From Phoronis australis (Eukaryota; Phoronida; Phoronidae): a stretch of DNA of 64,000 nt. The position numbers and the translations under genes were made by a program. Location: positions 216,142-280,141 of the forward strand of contig NMRA01000372.1 in NCBI GenBank assembly GCA_002633005.1. Direction: 5' to 3'. Shown one piece after another: positions 1-12,392 of the stretch; within the stretch, counting starts at the first letter, position 1, and every line of letters begins with the position of its first letter. A model generated the notes under the pieces. That model made no database searches, was not told where the DNA came from, and was given only the letters and a program-made list of their open reading frames with translations.

Positions 1-32
1 AGACCCCCAATGTTGTCCAAATCCCACGTCAT
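1..32 (-). CDS. NICN1: Possible NICN1 exon 6, cut by window edge
   Basis: A pyrimidine-rich acceptor (TTTTGTCCGACAG) precedes an open stretch MTWDLDNIGG in phase 0, as exon 5 requires. It is too short to test by similarity. Confidence 0.25.
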   Translation of the reverse strand, partial: MTWDLDNIGG

Positions 33-562
33 CTGTCGGACAAAACAAGAATGATCTGCGTTTTTCAGACTATTTTCAAATGCTTCGTCTTCAATACACT
101 GTTCAGCAATAAAGTTAAGAGATACGGTAGTAATTTTCTAATTTGGGACCGTCTCTAGAATTTGAGAACTGAAAGCTCGCACAAAATTAGATTTTCTTCA
201 TTCTGGAGTATGGGCGGGTGGTCTTGGGGTTCATCATAATTCTCAAATTTCAGACAATGTGTTTCCAATCCAGAGAGTGGATAATCCTGTTTTGCCTTTC
301 TGGTGATTCTTGAATTTGGGATGGCCGATATTGCCGATTTCTAGAATTTGGTATGCGCTCGGACCTTAAGCAAAATAATTGACTTTTCACTGTCCCAAAT
401 CGGAGTTTTATCATCATCCCTTAATGTGAAACACAAACCAGAATCTGCAGTGAAATCTGTACAGCATAGCTGACCTACATGTAAAACATGAGGACAATCA
501 GTCATGAAAATTCAAGCCAAAACCTAATTAAATTTGTGAACAAAAGTGCAAGTTTCAATTAC

Positions 563-606
563 CCCATCCTTTGTCAACACAATAGAAAGCCACTGATCTG
601 GCTGGG
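563..606 (-). CDS. NICN1: NICN1 exon 5 (tentative 3' boundary)
   Basis: This follows a TTGGCAG acceptor and completes the split codon of exon 4. It gives S-Q-P-D-Q-W-L-S-I-V, close to the nicolin block Q-P-S-P-x-W-L-S-F. The donor chosen (GTAATT after GATGGG) is only moderate, so the exact end is uncertain. Confidence 0.6.
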
Positions 607-3600
607 CTGCCAACAGTCAACATGCATCTGTAGTTTTAGGACATAATGAGGTATCATCAAAGGATTACATAGGTGACCAAGCAACCCCAAGCAGCTGGAT
701 TGAATTCAATGGCCTATTGTGTTTGCATTATCAAACTCCAAAAGGAGGGACAATCATAATTCAATGGTCAATTTTTATCTGGACTAGGTTCCTTATGATG
801 TTAGGGTGACTTATAAACTTTAGTTTCTTTGGCATCAACTTCTGTTCATTAAACATCATGTGGGTGAGTAGACAAATGCACCAAGAGTGACCTAACTCAT
901 AGTCTACAAATATCAGTATCCCTTTGTGGGCCTGAAGAAAAATTGCAGCCAAACATGTAAAAAAAGCCTTGTGATTAATATACAGATTAAATTTTGTACT
1001 TACAAGTGCATGTCCCAAATCTTTCGGCATTAAATCTCAAATCTGCCGGCTTACAAAAAAATCTCATTGACTCATTTAGATCGAAAAATGCCGTGTCATT
1101 TAGTAAAAATGTTTTAACAGTAATCTGGCAAACCTGTTTCCTTGTGATGGAAAAATAGTCCTGAGCACCAGTCTCACAGTGGGGATTAGGCATCAGTATT
1201 AGGTGGGGTACACAGGTGTGGTATTTAATGTCACCAGCTGAAATGATAACCATGGTGAAACCATTTATCATAGACCAACCATCACTTGAATATTAAGCAG
1301 GCACAAGAACATTAAATATAGCAAAGTTCATACACATATGCATGTTGCAAGAGTCACATACTTCATCACATAACAGTACCAAAAATGAAAAAGATAAAAT
1401 TCAACCACTGACAGAAAAAATTATGATTTTAGGGAAAAGACTGTGTGGTGACACATTAAGGGTATGGGCCTTCAACTCTCGCTTATTGCAATGGAGATCG
1501 TATTGCTTGCGTTTCAACCAATTACTGAAACAGTTCTTGTCCCCATTTGCGTGTGTAGTCTCCAGTTCAAAGGTCATAAAATCGGTCATCTTTTCAGAGG
1601 TCATCAGCTGAGAGATCAGTTCAAAGGTCATCAGTTCATAGGTCATCAGTTCAGAGGTTAACACACATCAAAATTCAGAGGCCATACGTCTCTTATTAAA
1701 CCTTGCTCAGACTCAGCAGGGCTTCATTTGGCATCCAGCAGCTGGCTAATGGGACCTCATTTTTGTATGGCAATGTGGTAAAAATTCTAAGTCACCAGGA
1801 AGTGGTCACATGTTTTTGAGTTATAACCACGATGTAACCAAATAACAGCGCCCGGCGGTTTTGGGGTGTTGCAGCAGACATCTGTCCTTGCAGTTTTCAT
1901 TTCTGGATGTTGGCGACCATGTGTTGTGTATAAAGGCCAGGATTTTCGCGGTGAAGCTGCACAGTACAGAGTTAATCCTTGTTAAATTGTCAAGCTTTTT
2001 CTCATTTGACGATCTGGAAACTTTGCCAAGACCACCAACTCAAGTATGGCATTGTTTATAGTTTCCGGGTACTATATTTGAAAAAAATAATGCAACCAAA
2101 TGTATACTAAAAATGGTTGATGCTCCATCAGCAATTCACTGACTGGTACTTAAAACTACATGTACTAGTGAATTCCTGGTTCTCTTCCACAAACACTGAG
2201 AAGTCAGCGAAAACATGAACCATGTTAATGCATGCATACACTATACAACACAGCATATTAAACACAGAAGACAGCATGCACAATATTCACACACAGTCAC
2301 TATTCATTTGACGACTACTGTCAGCCAACTTGCAAGATAGCATACAACTGCCTGGATCACCACAGGGGGCTCACTGTGGAGGAACATTGTGTGAAGTAAC
2401 ATCTCTGCCTGACTCACCCTAAATCGCAGTTACAAAATGACATTGTTTCAATAATTTTATAGTTTATACAAACTATACACAGAGAAAATTTGCATGAATG
2501 GGATTTTCATTGTTCTCATCAACCCCTGAGCCACTAAATTTCATTTCTCAAAAACAATTAAATTTTTTTAAGGAAAAACAACACAGAAAGCATGGAATTC
2601 CAGTAGTCTTTAACAGCCACAACTAAGCTGGGTACAGCCACTAGTACCACATAAATACCCGTGGACCAAGTTTTTAGCCAGGACACTTAAAGAGTGACCT
2701 CCACCCCTGATTTGAGCTATCAGACATCAGCAAACACACACACACATGAACACACAGGAGAAGAGTATACAACAATTGGGGATTTATTGAAAATTTTTAT
2801 CATACATACTGTACTTCAACAAAATGCAGAGTAACTCATGAAATTTTGTTCAACTGGATGAGTCAGAAAAATAGCTGACAGGTCAGTTGATTTTTAACAG
2901 ACCAGCATCTAATTGCACAACCAAGAGTAGCTCTGACTTTGATTCATGAATAACCTTATATATTCCCTTTCAACTACACCAATTGTCATGCCTTTTAATT
3001 TAGACAATTTAACTGTAATCTAACCTCTGTAAAATTTTACAAAAAAACGCCTCAAGTTAATTAGCACGGTGTAAACAATTTACCACCTAATTGTCTTGGA
3101 ATTCCAACACAAGTGACAACGTCAGTGGGACCCGATCTAATGACTCCCATCAGAACACAGCTTCACTGATTGCCCACTGACTCATTGCTGAACGGTCAGA
3201 TAAATAGTTCTGACTCAGTGGCGGATCTAGGATACCATAAGGGGGGAGCTCAACATGTTGTCACAGAGGATCGGGCAAAGTGTGATGGTATATGCAGCAC
3301 AGGCCCGAAGTTGCGGGAGCCGGGTATGTGACCCACCTGTTTGGAAAATATACCGGTGGACTAAAAAAAAGGATTTCCGCGATGTGCGGCACCCCCTTCT
3401 CCGCATCCTATTTACTTGCTCAATATTGCTTCACGCTGTTGTCTTCCATTTTTGCTAACGGCATCCAAGGGGGGGGAGGGCGGCCCCCCCTTAAATAGGC
3501 CTAATGTGACTACTGCTGTACTGTAAAGCCTACATAACTATGGTGACCACAAAAAAACGACATTACAGCGGGAAACCGTTTTGTTTGCAACATTATGCTG

Positions 3601-6600
3601 AGGGGAACTAAAACTTCTTTTATGTTGCCACACTGCAGCTAGGAGTCAGCTGGGGGTCTTCAGTAAAACAGTCACCGATGCTTTGTGTAAGTCTCCCATT
3701 AAAATTGCCATGACCATGCAGCTCTTTGGTGCAGACAAAAGGACGTCAGACTCAGAAGCAGGGGAAAATCTACACTATGTTCATGTTTTACATGAATTTG
3801 CAGAATGACTCTCAAAAAACAACTCACAAAAATTAGCAATGACAACACTTATCGCAGTTTCGAAAAATGATCGAATAAACTGTATCTATTATGCACCTCC
3901 ATGGGATGACGAGATTGCTTTCGAAAGTCTAAATTTGCAAAATCGCTAACATCAATGAATAATCTACAGTAAATCACCATGTGGACTACATGTATAACAA
4001 TGCGTCTTTCAAAGCGCAATCCTGGCTAGAAGCAAAATGAACTCAGAATTTAAGGGTAGAAATGCATTGTGCAAACACGAGACGGTTACTGGAACAATCA
4101 GACACCGTGACCTTGGGCACAATAAATGACACCACCAGTAATTGAAATACGGAAAGTCAAATGTGTGCCAAACATGACAGCCATCACCAGAAAAGTTGCA
4201 TGATGTAATTACCAGACAGTGAGATCAGCCGATACCAATTCAATGGGGGTTGCAGATGACGTTGATTATTAGCGGGCCATGTCGTATATGTTTTGGCCAT
4301 TGAATGCAAGTGCAAGTGCTATCTTTATAATTTTGTGGCTTCGTTTGATGCATAAAAGCTTAAATAAGAGCATTTTCTAACAAAAAGACATATCCACACA
4401 AAGTTAGTAGTATGCTGCATGAAAACAGAACAAACTAGGGAGAATCAGTGTTTCAGTGGTCAGGTAAGGTTCAGTAGTACAGAGAACCAACCTGAGGCTC
4501 AGGGAGAATTTGCGTGACAGTGTGTGAACCTTACTCCAATATCAGAAGTTAGAGAAAACTGGTAAGTTGGGATGTGTATGAAATCAAAGTTCCACGTATT
4601 TGGTGTACAGGGTAAAAAATGCAAACACATATTTTGGAAAAGTGTGCAAAAAGGGAGATTGATAATGTTTCCTGACTTCATTGGAAAGTTATTAAGGGGC
4701 GATATAAAACAGAATAATTGCATTTGGAAAATTGAAAGAAAATGGGGATAATCCAGCATTCAGAAGTTGATTCTTGTTTTGTTACAACTGACACGAGTAA
4801 ATGTCATCCCTAACGTCAAAGGAGAGAGTCAGGTGGTGAGCCACAGCGAACATGCGACAGTATACATACCTTTCGTCTTGTTAATATGGGAACTATCACA
4901 GAGACCTGAGACGACAACTATGAATGGTGATTATAAAGAACGGATGTACCTTTAGGACAATGCAAACTATATTCACTGACTATAAACTCATTTACACTGT
5001 CTACCCATTATCACATAGCAATACATAGAGCTTATTTGACCAAGCTTGGCAGATTCGTCAGTTTCTCAAATACTCGATTCTGATCAAAGTGAATTAACGC
5101 TACCTAGGTTTCAACGGGTTATATTTTTTCTCACAGACTGCGAATAAGCGAAGTTTCAATTGAAATGCATGGGCTGTAAACCCACTTATCATCTGTCATG
5201 AAAACCGTAGCCCGGTCTCTAATCTTTGTACTCGAAACGAACTCGAAACTATTTTTGGCAATTTCTCTGCTCCTTTTGTGCGAGCTTAAGATAATTGGTT
5301 ATCAGACTGTGCTCGAATACATTATAGTTTATGCATAGGAGTTTCTAGTTCAAGTTTGCCCTTGAAGGCCCTTATATTCGTGCTACAAACTCGAGTAAAA
5401 ACTCGAAATTTCGAGTTCAAACTCGAACTTATTGCTTTAATATTGGGTTTACAAACTGTGAACTAAGGGCAATAAATTATCTACGTAAGTCATTGTGTAC
5501 TCGAGCATAGAATAATAGACACTTATCTTGAGTTCGCCCAAAAGTAGAGTAGAAAATGCCAAACCTGATTTCGAGTTCCATTTCGAGTAAAAAGATTGGA
5601 GACCGGGCCCGGTTTAATTTGGACCACTTAACCATTATGGAATTGGTCTCAACTGAATTTTTAGTTTAATAATCAAAATGGATCTGATTTCTGGACTGGG
5701 AAAAAACTGGCAGATAGTTGATGCCGCATGCCAGTTCATTAACCATGTTGGTTTTGGGCAAAATTAGTCAGAGAAAACTCAGCACAGTTGTTGTCAGCAT
5801 TGTATATTTACATGATGCCAACGTTTTGATGATATGGTAAAGTGATTTTCATTGAAACCTTGGACATGTATATTATAACATGTAAATACCCAATACTGAC
5901 AACAATTGTGCTGACACTTCTCAAGTCAGTTCATCTGGCGATGAAAAACTGTAAAGTCTTTGCAAAACTAAAAGTTTACTTCTCACTTGACTCGAGGACA
6001 AGACAAGCCCAGTATTATACATGTAGCGGTAAGTGGTCTAAATCAAAATCTAGTTTCTTTGATAGAACGCAGAGTTTGTTGCCACTTTGAGGACATCATT
6101 TCCCGTCAGAATACTCACGTTCTGAGCTCATGTCTTTCTTCCTTGCCTTTACAGTAATTGATGCTGTGTAGAAGTTCTTGAAACGAATTTCACCAATCTG
6201 AAACGTACAAATATGTACGTTCTGCAATTTAAGTCTGAATTGTCATTATGGGCAGACATGACTCTCACCTCCACTCTAATGTTAGTTGAGACTGGAACCT
6301 AAATAAAATACATAATGAAATTGATGTCATGTGTAAAAATGGTCAGCTGTCGGTTTGGGCAACTGACAGTTCGATTTCGACCGCGGTAACATTTCTTCGA
6401 GCTAGGAAGAGTACTAGTAAAATAAATCAACGGCATACTAAGGTGTCCTCGGGGGTATTCCTGACCAGGTTTAAACCAGTGCCGTTTGGGCGCACCTGAT
6501 GATAAAAAGTGTGCCTTTTTAAAAAAATTTGTGTCCATCAGACTTTGTGTAATTAAAGTGGTAACACATGAAACAGAAACCACAAGGGCAATCGAATGTG

Positions 6601-7460
6601 AACAGAGTCATGTTTTACCCGACTGGCTTAAGTTGACCAGAATTTTGCATCTTTGGAAGAGCGTTGTGTTTTAAGATGCATCGGGGTGTGCACTGCTGCA
6701 ATGTACTTGTGCCTTTCTATTTTTTGCACTAATGATGCAATGGTGCGGTGTATGAATATCCCTGTGTCTTTTATGTGCAAAAGGTATAGTAAGATGATTG
6801 CGATGGACAGTGTGAGGCATACTTCCCCAAAAACCTTGTGGCATATAGAGATCCTATGGTATGACCACCATCTCTCCTGCGGCCAGTTGAGACAGTGCTA
6901 CCCACGACGTAAGACTCATAAGAGGACTCAGCTGACCCTAGGTATGCTGTGCTAATGACAGTAATAATCCAACACAACAAAGGGCTAGCTTCTATCTTGT
7001 GACTTTGAGTCATACAAGATGTATCCAGGGTCATAATGAGCAATTCCAACCAGATTCTTCTAAGTTCAGTTTAGCCAGGGTCAGGGAACCTTACTATTGT
7101 CTTAGACCTAGCTGTATTACATTCACCGTGGACGTGTTTCAAGGGGGCACAAAACAGCTCCATTCACTTTCTTTGTATTAATTCATAAAGAGTATTTTCG
7201 CACTTAAAGAGGGACCTAACTATCTGGCTATGAAGTCTTCATGGTGTATACAAAAGTTAAGTTTTAAAGATATTTTATTGCCATACGTCACGCTCACGCC
7301 GGTGCTTGGGCTGTGCTGTCCTCACCTCAACATTTTTTACGTTTGTAAAGTTCACATCCAATATACAGCAGCCAGAGAAAAATTCCACTTTAGAATCACC
7401 CACAGATAGTTTGACTGGTTTCTTGAGCACATAACTTATCTGTTTGTCAGACATCGCCAT
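563..7460 (-). CDS. NICN1: Nicolin-1 gene, five exons (3' end at or beyond window edge)
   Basis: Nicolin-1 is a small protein that co-purifies with the neuronal tubulin polyglutamylase complex (TTLL1, TPGS1, TPGS2, LRRC49), which adds glutamate side chains to tubulin. Reading the minus strand, exons 7460-7326, 6197-6119, 1237-1134, 1050-1005 and 606-563 join with matching codon phase (0, 1, 0, 1, 0) and give about 136 residues. From memory of the human protein (about 213 residues), conserved blocks are recognisable: D-V-x-F near the end of exon 1, F-K-N-F-Y-T-A in exon 2, L-M-P-N-P-H followed by E-T-G-A-Q-D-Y in exon 3, and Q-P-x-x-W-L-S in exon 5. Exons 1-3 are secure. Exons 4 and 5 rest on phase, splice sites and short matches. 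The C-terminal third is not fully in the window. An ETS/YY1-like promoter lies just upstream. Confidence 0.85.
1005..1050 (-). CDS. NICN1: NICN1 exon 4 (tentative)
   Basis: This is a 46-base exon with acceptor TTTTTTTGTAAG and donor GTAAGT. It is open only in the frame demanded by exon 3 and leaves one base that exon 5 completes. It reads PADLRFNAERF and so on; D-L-R-F fits the E-L-R-L position of nicolin, but the rest is weakly similar. The real boundaries may differ. Confidence 0.5.
1134..1237 (-). CDS. NICN1: NICN1 exon 3
   Basis: This is a 104-base exon after an ATTTCAG acceptor. It completes the split codon from exon 2 and ends AAACAG before GTTTGC, a weaker donor. It contains L-M-P-N-P-H-C-E-T-G-A-Q-D-Y, which corresponds to the nicolin block L-M-P-D-P-H-x-E-E-G-A-Q-E-Y. 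Intron 2 is about 4.9 kb and contains the foldback repeat at 5.2 kb. Confidence 0.85.
1563..1661 (+). repeat. 15-bp minisatellite of AGTTCA-n-AGGTCA units
   Basis: Copies of a 13-base core lie at 1564, 1591 (degenerate), 1618, 1633 and 1648; the last three are spaced exactly 15 bases apart. The region lies upstream of the low-coordinate exons, inside NICN1 intron 2. Confidence 0.7.
1662..5208. other. Intron 2 of NICN1, no further gene seen
   Basis: AT-rich intronic DNA with scattered short open frames that lack splice or homology support. A fragment at 3218-3490 begins with GGCGGAT and ends in G/C runs, like the edges of the GGCGGAT foldback family described below. Confidence 0.5.
5210..5608. 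mobile_element. Foldback MITE, ~400 bp with long inverted arms
   Basis: The left end starts CCCGGTCTCTAATCTTTGTA and the right end is its imperfect reverse complement (TGGAGACCGGG at the edge). Similarity of the arms continues inward for more than 100 bases. The interior is rich in ACTCGAA and its complement. There is no coding sequence, so this is a non-autonomous inverted-repeat element inside NICN1 intron 2. Confidence 0.75.
6119..6197 (-). CDS. NICN1: NICN1 exon 2
   Basis: This is a 79-base exon between a TTTCAG acceptor and a GTGAGT donor. It enters in phase 0 and leaves one base. It translates to IGEIRFKNFYTAS and then a lysine/arginine-rich stretch. The core E-I-x-F-K-N-[FY]-Y-T-A matches vertebrate nicolin-1, which is the strongest single piece of evidence for the gene. 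Confidence 0.87.
7326..7460 (-). CDS. NICN1: NICN1 exon 1 (start codon)
   Basis: This is a 45-codon exon starting MAMSDKQ and ending KNVE, followed by the donor GTGAGG. Two in-frame ATGs lie six bases apart; the first is at 7460 and the second (7454) has G at -3, so either may be used. The end of the exon aligns with the conserved D-V-x-F block of nicolin. Upstream in-frame codons exist without ATG and are taken as 5' UTR. Confidence 0.82.
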
Positions 7461-7504
7461 TGGTCTTAGACAACTTTTCTGGAGCTTGCAAAACAAATCA
7501 CTTG

Positions 7505-7545
7505 TTTACGCCGCCATTATCCTGGTCACTTCCTGTTTAGTGACC
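7505..7545 (-). promoter_or_regulatory. NICN1 promoter: ETS and YY1-like sites
   Basis: On the minus strand, AAACAGGAAGTG (7538-7527) is an ETS-type site and ATGGCGGC (7517-7510) is a YY1-type site. Both lie 50-80 bases upstream of the NICN1 start codon with no TATA box, which is typical of housekeeping promoters in animals. The YY1 motif also creates a four-codon upstream reading frame (ATG GCG GCG TAA). Confidence 0.5.
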
Positions 7546-8937
7546 CAGCGCCACCTGTGTCGGACGCGAGAAACAACTGGAATTTCGCCGGGTAAAAGTG
7601 AACAGTTAGGCTGCTAAAATTTAAATAAAGGGCGTGTGTCAGGTTTGTCGGCTGTTTTGAGGAATGTGTTGAAAATAATTTTAAAGAAACTGACATGCTT
7701 GTGTTTTTGAATGCCGGAGAAAAGCCAAGTTTTTTAGCCGTGACCTCGTGCAAAATTGGGTGGCTGCAGTTTGCTTTCCGTCGCCTGCTGTAGGCCTATG
7801 AGAAACCGGGTGCAATAACAGGAGGGCTGCAAACAGTTAAAAATTGCCAAGCGAGCAGCTGGTAAGGGGCACACAATGACCATCATGAGTATTTTGGGCC
7901 AAAATATCACATTTTTTATTCAAAAAGGCTCAGTTAGTGAAGTAGTTTTAAAACGGTTTAAAAGAACGGGCAAAGAAAAAAATCGTTGGGTTTTTATTTA
8001 GATATTGAACCTCTCTATTTTATCTTGCAGTCTTAGCACTTTCAAAGGGTTTCCCATTAACCTTCATTTGAGTGCTAAAATTGGTAAATTTTGATCAATT
8101 TTGTGCATTTGATTTTTAGCCATTCCGTCCCCGCCATGAGTTTACGGAGTACTGGTGATTAATAATATTTTCTGACTAATAAAGAAAGTAAAAATTGGGT
8201 TTTTTGTTTGTTTCCAAGCAACAGCCGCAGAAAGGACATACCATCGCGTATTTTAGAGTACTTGTCCACAGGCAGTATGCATCTGTAATAACTCATAAAT
8301 CTCATAAAGGAGGTTAGTTCATCAATTCATGCAAATATGTTTCTTTGGTGACGAAATCGCCGGATTGACGTCAATTTTTATATAATTCAACTACCTACAT
8401 GTACGTCTTTGCTTAACATTGAAATATTCCTTCCTGCATTCCTCTGCACTTTGCTTCACGCTACTCTGGCTAAAAAAGTAATTAAACCTTTCACAAATGG
8501 AAAGCAGAGGCGGATTTAAGGAGGAGGAGGGCAAGGGTCATAGCGCCCATACAATTGACAAAGCGAATAATAAAATTGGCATGGCCACTGATAAAATTGG
8601 TATATGAGTCCCAAAAAACGGCGTGGCCCGGCTAAACAAATTATCCCAAAACACTGACATCTACGATAAAAAACGCTGACAAGCACATTTAGTGGCCAGT
8701 TGGAGGCCGAGAGCTTATAGGTCAGATTCCCTCCTGCTGTCGCTTCTAATAACTTGCATCGTGGCCATGTTAGTAATCCCCACGGTGTGCTTGCAAAACT
8801 GAAGGGCATTTTGTGGCAAATTGTGAAGTGACGGGCCTGAGAGGAAATTTGAATTTGCGAACTGAATAAATCCTTGCTTACTTCAATTTTTCGAGTTCAA
8901 GTCGCCCTCACATTTCGACTAAGACGTTCACAGGATC
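7546..8937. other. Non-coding stretch upstream of NICN1
   Basis: No supported exon on either strand. A GGCGGATTTAAGG edge at 8512 resembles the GGCGGAT foldback family, but no matching far end was found nearby. Confidence 0.4.
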
Positions 8938-9066
8938 ATGAGTGACAGTCGATCGTGCGATTTTCGAGATGAGTCAGAAGAAATCTTATGGATCATGGAT
9001 ATTTCACTTTTACTACCTAACAATATAAATATTCCAAAAAAAATCTTCACAAGGTTATCTTCCCAG

Positions 9067-9202
9067 GGTGTACGTTGTTTATGCTCAGCATGGCCTCAGT
9101 ATTTTCCGTGCAAGGCACTATTTTCAAGTGGAAAACGGAAAACTCATTCATCTGATAGGCCCGGCTGCTCAAATACAGCAATCGAATTCGGAGCTCATGG
9201 AA
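9067..9202 (+). CDS. Possible internal exon, unrecognised
   Basis: A 136-base open stretch sits between acceptor TTATCTTCCCAG and donor GTATGT. In frame it reads VYVVYAQHGLSIFRARHY and on to a predicted hydrophilic end, SNSELME. No family was recognised and no partner exon was identified, so it may be chance. Confidence 0.25.
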
Positions 9203-9934
9203 GTATGTTTTACTAAATTGTATTTACAGCTTCTTTCGCACAAAACACAATTAATGTGTAAGTTCACAAATTAAATGCAATCATGAATCTTTTTAACCTT
9301 GAAATTTCCCCCTCGCTTTAGTAGTACATGTATTTCACCAAGGGTCACGATCTCGCATTTTGGGATATACCGACTTAATTGCGGCCAGAAAAACTTAGAT
9401 CTCTGCACAGTCCTGGTTAAACCCCAAACATACCTCAAAATGCTGGATCCGCTCCTGGAAAGCACAACGAATTAAATAACTAAACCGACAAAAATACCAT
9501 AAGCTGTTAAATGAATTTGCAGCTTTATACAAATATCAACCTATCCATACACACTGCAATTTTTTCCAAAGATTTTTGCTTTTTATAAGTAGACGACTTT
9601 ATACCACAACCTTTGTGATCTCCGAATAAAACATCTTCATGTAAAAGAACTTTTTCTAGAAGCAAAGCTTCTTCTTCGCCGTTTCATAATTTTCTTTTTT
9701 CGTTGGTAGATCGATGATTACTGAAATGTAATTCAATAATACATACATGTAAATGTAACCGAGGAATGGTCGGAAGAGATGTGACGCCAACCGAAACTGA
9801 ATGGATATTTAGCTCACTTTGCCGTATTTGATATGGGTAATACATGTATTTAAAAAGAACATTCGAAAACGGAAATTTGAACTATGGGGTTATTATCTGA
9901 AACCTTGAAGTGGGGTAAAGTTTTGAGACTTTGT

Positions 9935-10195
9935 TCCGGGGCATATATATAATATATAGCCCACAACTGTATATGCCCCATTGGGTACAGTGTATTTGCC
10001 TCTGAGCAATATATATCCCGCAATTATATATAGCTCACTAGGTATATACCCCAGTACCGCAAGTACAGCATTTATGTCCCATTGGGTGTATACAATATAT
10101 ACCCTGCAACTTTATATATCCTATTAGATATATGCCCCAGTATTTTATATATCCCGGTTTTCCACCTAATATACAAGCCCCGCAACTATGTTTGT
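9935..10195. repeat. Degenerate minisatellite, units ~55-75 bp
   Basis: Repeated variants of a unit containing TATATGCCCCATTGGGTA and CCCGCAACTTTATATAT recur three to four times with substitutions and small indels. There is no coding potential. The 69-residue minus-strand frame across it is an artefact of the repeat. Confidence 0.6.
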
Positions 10196-11810
10196 CACAC
10201 TCGGTTAATGTCTTTATGTGCCAAAAATACACTCTTCCAAAGGCCACTGGAATAATATGTATGCGTCCACAAAAGATTTTACCACTTTCAAACCTAAAAA
10301 TGTATGATCCTTTTATCTGTTTATAATTATGAAACGTGAGCAGATGACACTACTTTTATCAGGCTCTACGGTGTATGTTGATACCTTCGATAAAAATACA
10401 TGTACACAAACACGTTGAAACCATTGTGAATGACATAAAAACTCTCACAGATGAAAACTTAATCATTTATTGATCTGGCACATAGTGAGCTATAATTACC
10501 CAAATTATCTTTAAAATCAAATGATGAGCACCAAAAATATAAGATACATGCACATCCATAGAAACAATGTTTGTGATGTACATGTACTAACAGTTTCATC
10601 CTGAGCAACATACGGGTCTTAGCAGGCTTCCAGTCACCACAATTTCAGACTCCCGCCATCTTAGTAACAATTAAGACTACAAATGTAATTAAAGAAAATG
10701 TGATAGTTTTAGATTAAATCGTGCTTGCTTTCTTCATACAAAATGCTTATACATAGTGATTACAATTCTCAATAAGTGAAATCAGTTATTTTTAAAGATG
10801 TTTAAACTGCAAAAACTGCAGTGCAATTTGTCTGTATTGTCTAATTAACAAAACTCAGGTTCTTAAAGGCTGTGGTTGAAGTGATGACGGTGATGGTGAA
10901 GACCCTAGGGAACGGAGGTGACGCTATGTAACTTAAGACAAAAAACATAATAATGAGCAGATCCTGTTAACTTTGCTGTGCCCTTATTAAAAGTCCTGTG
11001 ATCATCACTTTTAGCATCACTAGCACATCCCGATGACTCTTTTACCACCTCCATGGAGATTGTCGTATTGTCATCATCACTTTCAGCATCATTGCATAGC
11101 TTGGTCAATTTTCCTTTAACCTAGAACTTTCCAGACTCCATACTAGTGACATTTAATCAGTGTATCGCCTGAAAATAAAAGTGAAGTTTTTAAACATACA
11201 TTTTGCCAATGATAAAAGTTCGAAGATTAGGCGAGGATTTTGTATTTCGTAATACATGCATTGTAAAAACTGTCATAAAACAGTTTTTGTTAATTTTAGG
11301 GATTTACAGGAATTTTCTGTATATTTTATTAAACTTAGGCCGGACAGGTATCTACTTAGTTTCAAGATTTTTTTACACTTTTTACAAATTTCTTAGCGTA
11401 GAACTTTAATCATTTGACAGGTATCCTTGCACACATTGCAAAAGTTGTCATTCCTGTAAGGTACATGTATGATCCTACATTCTTACCAAAATATACTATC
11501 TTACACAAACAATAAAATAACATTAACAATTATAATAACAATAATACTTCTGTGATTTTTTTGTAGTTCAAATCTGTTTGGTGTGTTCCCTTTTAGCATT
11601 CCTGCAGGTCGATAGTCCAACGGGGAGTTAGTCGGAAAGACTTTTAAGGAGCAATGGCCTTTTGGGCTTCTGAATTAAGTTGAGTTTTTCTTATTACTAC
11701 TTTCATTTTTACAAGTTTGTGGTCTCAAGACCAAAGGACCTTTATTCTAGACAGTGTTAACCCGAAAAATGTGTCTTTTGTTTGCTTGTGAAAATTTGAC
11801 TTCACTAAAA
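10196..11810. other. AT-rich non-coding stretch
   Basis: No gene is supported. A minus-strand open frame at 10905-11108 is acidic, with two S-D-D clusters, but lacks clear splice signals and resembles nothing recognised. Confidence 0.4.
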
Positions 11811-11814
11811 AGGA

Positions 11815-12110
11815 TTCTAAACCTTGTTTTGATGATTTCAACCAATCCTGGTCCTGTCATTTGCTAATGCATCATTGGCGTCAATCTTGAAAGAGCTGGA
11901 ATTAACTAAAAACTAAAAACCCCTATTTCCTATTTTGGTCCTTTGTGAGTGGTCTTTTCTCACAGTTGCCGTGTAATTCTCTAAAGCGTAGGTCTCACTT
12001 GGCAGTTTAGCAAACTTTCAAAATAGTTTCAAATTTTTCCGAACTTTTCAGAGTAGTCGAGAGTTACTGGCCATTATTTCGTTCCAGAAAACTGGAGATT
12101 AAATTCTTTT
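11815..12110 (+). repeat. Repeat family B, copy 1
   Basis: Shares with 40670-41010 (+), 56215-56570 (-) and 63385-63745 (-) a block of about 300-360 bases. It has the order CCAATCCT...GTC, CATCATTGG[CT]GTC, GAGTGGTCTTTTCTCACAG-like, then GTGTAA[TC]TC[GT]C. It is non-coding and dispersed in both orientations, so it is an interspersed repeat. Confidence 0.65.
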
Positions 12111-12392
12111 TATATGTTAATAAGTCAAAACCAGGTTTGGCATCCTTTTGATTTTCTGAAGTGTCTGTAGTCGGAAGAGCTATTGGTCTCATTGGTCCAC
12201 TGAGCATTACATTTTGAAATATACCTGATTACAGGCCCGTGGGAAGGCAAAAAATAATGGGGGGCACAAACCATTTCGACGTCGCCAAATAACTCCCCAT
12301 CGCCACCACCTCCGCTACCTCCCCCCACTCTCGCCCCCGTCCTTCCGATGCGACAATATTTGTACCGAGTCTCCCATGTGGGGAGGCACAGT

